Assembly (NCBI GenBank): GCA_016873715.1
Contig: VGWF01000022.1
Coordinates: forward strand, 1 to 43,489
Source: Lentisphaerota bacterium
Lineage (GTDB): Bacteria; Verrucomicrobiota; Kiritimatiellia; PWTM01
Direction: 5' to 3'
Length of the DNA: 43,489 nt
Part shown: positions 41,894 through 43,489 of the stretch, piece after piece
Layout of the letters: every line of letters starts with the position of its first letter
How positions within the stretch are numbered: position 1 is the stretch's first letter
Position numbers and translations under genes: made by a program
Notes under the pieces: generated by a model
What the model was told of the DNA's origin: nothing
Seen by the model: the letters and a program-made list of their open reading frames with translations, nothing else
The model's database searches: none

Positions 41894-42355
41894 GCCCCGC
41901 CCGCGGAGAGCGGACCACCACGGATCTCACGGCCGGCACGGATTCGATGGGGATCCGGCGCCCGGCCCTCGGTCGCCGCTCTCCGCTCTGACCGTCCCCG
42001 CCGGATCCGTGACCATCGTGCGATTCGTGGTTCCGCGTTCGGCCGGGCGAGCCGCCCGGCCCTACCCATCGGCCTCATCGAATCGGTGGTAGGGCCCGAC
42101 CGCGGCTCGGCTGAGCTCGCCGAAGTCCGGGCGGGCCGGATGCCGGATCGGCGTGGCAACACCAAGGCACGCGAATCCTCTCGCGGCCGGGCTTCGCCTT
42201 TGCCTTGATTCGATGATCGTCTCTTCGGTGGACCGGCCCGAACGAGGGAGGTTCTTCGCCCGACGCTCGGACGTCGGACCTCGGATCTCCACCCTTGGAC
42301 CTGTGAACCTCCCTCTTTCAGGTTTCAGGTTTCATCCCTCATCCTCTCCGGAAAC
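41894..42355. repeat. Repeat-filled gap after argD
   Basis: No gene is supported. At 41905-42035 there is an imperfect inverted repeat: GAGAGCGGACCACCACGGAT on the left, and ATTCGTGGTT with CCGCTCTCCGCTC on the right. The REP-like pair is at 42036-42137. At 42317-42350 short 7-nt words appear (CAGGTTT, CAGGTTT, CATCCCT, CATCCTC). Confidence 0.6.
42036..42137. repeat. REP-like inverted pair (copy B)
   Basis: Unit 1: GGCCGGGCG-AGC-CGCCCGGCC (42041-42061), then CTACC. Unit 2, inverted, starts GGTAGGGC at 42088 and carries a longer, less perfect stem closed by GGGCCCG and CGGGCGGGCC, ending about 42137. Orientation and the CCCTACC/GGTAGGG edges match copy A. Confidence 0.7.
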
Positions 42356-42381
42356 GAAAAACCCCGGGAAACCCGGGGTTC
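42356..42381 (-). terminator. Rho-independent terminator of the PEP-CTERM gene
   Basis: On the minus strand AACCCCGGG-TTT-CCCGGGGTT is followed by TTTCG, a 9-bp stem with a short T-tract, ~25 nt after the stop codon at 42405. It is the clearest intrinsic terminator in the window. Confidence 0.85.
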
Positions 42382-42404
42382 TTCGCGCTCTGCAGGTACC
42401 GCGG

Positions 42405-43064
42405 TTACTCGCGTTCCTTCCTGCGGAGACGCCGGAAACCGAAGCCGACACCCGCGGCCAGCAGCAGTCCGGCCGAGGCGGGTTCGGGAACAACCGAACC
42501 CCGAATCGTGATCATGGTGTCTGTCGTGTAGTCCGCCAGGCGCCACGTGCCGGTACCAGCCTCGGAGTTGTAGCCGTACACGCGGAAGGTCACGGCGCCG
42601 GCAAGGTCCGAGAACGTCGCCGTGGGCAGGGTCACCGACTGCTGGCGTGTGTTCGTGTCGTCCGGAACGCCCACCGTCGTGATCGCCGCGGCGTAGCTGT
42701 CTACGCTGCTGCGGAGTTCCCACGTGCGAATGCCCGTTGCGGATCGGCGTTCGCTGAAATTGACCGAAGTCAGGTCCACCGCGTAGCCGCCGGCGACCGT
42801 GAATCCGAACTGGTAGTAGTCGTTGGCGTCGATACCGGTACCCATCGTCCATCCGGAGGAGCTGATGCTGTCAGCCGCCGCGCTGGCGGTCAGCCCGGAT
42901 CCGCGCGTCAAAGATCCGGCGGTGATGTTGACGGCGTTGGAATCCGGACTCGACGAAGCCTGACTTCCTGTCTCCCCGGTCATGTCCCAGCCGGCGATGA
43001 TCTCCGCGCGTGCAATCGCGGATGACAGAAGACCGATGGCCAGGATTCCAAAGATTCTCTTCAT
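42405..43064 (-). CDS. PEP-CTERM surface/exopolysaccharide-associated protein
   Basis: A 219-residue secreted protein with an N-terminal signal peptide (MKRIFGILAIGLLSSAIARA) and a C-terminal PEP-CTERM tail: VPEPAS, a hydrophobic helix and RRLRRKERE. These tails are recognised by an exosortase, which anchors or releases the protein at the cell surface. The middle (WDMTGETGSQASSS, NFSERRSATGIRTWELRSS) is a beta-rich domain common in verrucomicrobial PEP-CTERM proteins, with no known activity. GGAG precedes the ATG, and a strong promoter and terminator bracket it, so it is a monocistronic gene. No exosortase gene is in view. Confidence 0.9.
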   Translation of the reverse strand: MKRIFGILAIGLLSSAIARAEIIAGWDMTGETGSQASSSPDSNAVNITAGSLTRGSGLTASAAADSISSSGWTMGTGIDANDYYQFGFTVAGGYAVDLTSVNFSERRSATGIRTWELRSSVDSYAAAITTVGVPDDTNTRQQSVTLPTATFSDLAGAVTFRVYGYNSEAGTGTWRLADYTTDTMITIRGSVVPEPASAGLLLAAGVGFGFRRLRRKERE

Positions 43065-43126
43065 GCTCCGTTCTCCTTAACCCTCACGGCCGTGATTCCG
43101 AAACAACCCTTCCCAAAAGTGCTCGC

Positions 43127-43155
43127 CTTATACCCGCTCGCGCGTTGCGCTGCAA
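43127..43155 (-). promoter_or_regulatory. Promoter of the PEP-CTERM gene
   Basis: On the minus strand TTGCAG (43150-43155) is followed after 17 nt by TATAAG (43127-43132). The leader is about 55 nt. Confidence 0.7.
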
Positions 43156-43182
43156 GTTAAGAAAGGATGACGACGGGGCCGG

Positions 43183-43489
43183 TCAGGCGCCCGCCTCGTC
43201 CTCCCGCCGCCGCCGCATGCACGCCACCAGGATCCCCAGCCCCGGACCGGCCAGCAGTCCGACCGTCGCCGGCTCGGGGACAACCGTAAGTTGGAAGTTG
43301 TCAACTGAGAGACCGTGATCATTGCCGGTGTCGTTCAGTTCGCGGAAGCGAATCCACAGAGATGATCCGTTGTTCCACGTCACCGTGGGGGCAAACGAAA
43401 CGCCAGCGATGCGGTTGGCGGCAGCGTTTCCGTCCAAGGCCGTTCCGGAACCTGTGTTCGCGGCCACGGGGCCGAGGGTGCTTGTGCCT
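43183..43489 (-). CDS. PEP-CTERM protein, C-terminal part (5' end beyond window)
   Basis: The visible ~100 residues run off the window edge in frame, so the start is not seen. They contain a beta-sandwich end typical of verrucomicrobial secreted proteins (NRIAGVSF, WIRFRELNDTGNDHGLSVDN) and a PEP-CTERM tail: VPEPAT, a hydrophobic helix and MRRRREDEAGA. It lies upstream of, and in the same direction as, the other PEP-CTERM gene, which has its own promoter. Confidence 0.85.
   Translation of the reverse strand, partial: GTSTLGPVAANTGSGTALDGNAAANRIAGVSFAPTVTWNNGSSLWIRFRELNDTGNDHGLSVDNFQLTVVPEPATVGLLAGPGLGILVACMRRRREDEAGA

Noticed and set aside
1-43489. tRNA, rRNA or riboswitch
   Set aside because: I looked for cloverleaf T-loop words, rRNA signatures and leader structures before metG, leuS and arg genes and saw none beyond simple hairpins.

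Overview
The window is visibly GC-rich and reads as a chromosome segment from a bacterium of the Planctomycetota-Verrucomicrobiota-Kiritimatiellota-Lentisphaerota group, most likely Kiritimatiellota or Verrucomicrobiota. This rests on gene content: Tat-exported Gfo/Idh/MocA protein, secreted sulfatases, ThuA, DUF1080 and GH172 (DUF2961) proteins, HzsA-related multidomain proteins and PEP-CTERM proteins. I saw no rRNA, tRNA, CRISPR array, prophage or transposase gene.

Layout. 1-13.2 kb: a divergent AraC regulator and MFS transporter/glucarate-dehydratase-like pair, then a mostly secreted degradation block (Gfo/Idh/MocA, sulfatase, neutral-ceramidase-like protein, a 1,296-residue three-part fusion with haem and SUMF1 domains, and a convergent second sulfatase). 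13.2-14.5 kb: a large composite tandem repeat. 14.6-24.2 kb: a second HzsA-like protein, a sugar-nucleotide epimerase overlapping metG, GH172-like and ThuA proteins, and a CYTH-CHAD/SixA pair. 24.3-29.3 kb: a frameshifted DUF4190 gene and a tightly coupled four-gene operon (PP-loop ATPase, SPASM radical SAM, B12-type radical SAM, flippase-like membrane protein) that I cannot assign to a known pathway. 29.4-34 kb: DUF1080 lipoprotein, agmatine deiminase, a small membrane protein, and a SUMF1 protein bracketed by hairpin-repeat arrays. 34-41.9 kb: leuS, rplM-rpsI and argJ-argB-argD, separated by repeats. 42.4 kb to the end: two PEP-CTERM proteins.

The most unusual signal is non-coding. Short degenerate tandem repeats with a 7-nt period, built from several unrelated core words, fill many of the larger gaps, including one inside the arg gene run and one inverted pair between leuS and rplM. 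A second family is a hairpin with an invariant CTCCGT loop and compensatory stem changes. It forms arrays around the SUMF1 gene and occurs as an inverted pair inside the coding sequence of the large fusion. A third family is a REP-like inverted pair near argJ/argB and after argD.

Promoters are readable: many genes carry a TTNNNN hexamer 16-18 nt before a (T/C)ANNNT hexamer. This helps choose starts and suggests leaderless mRNAs for three genes.
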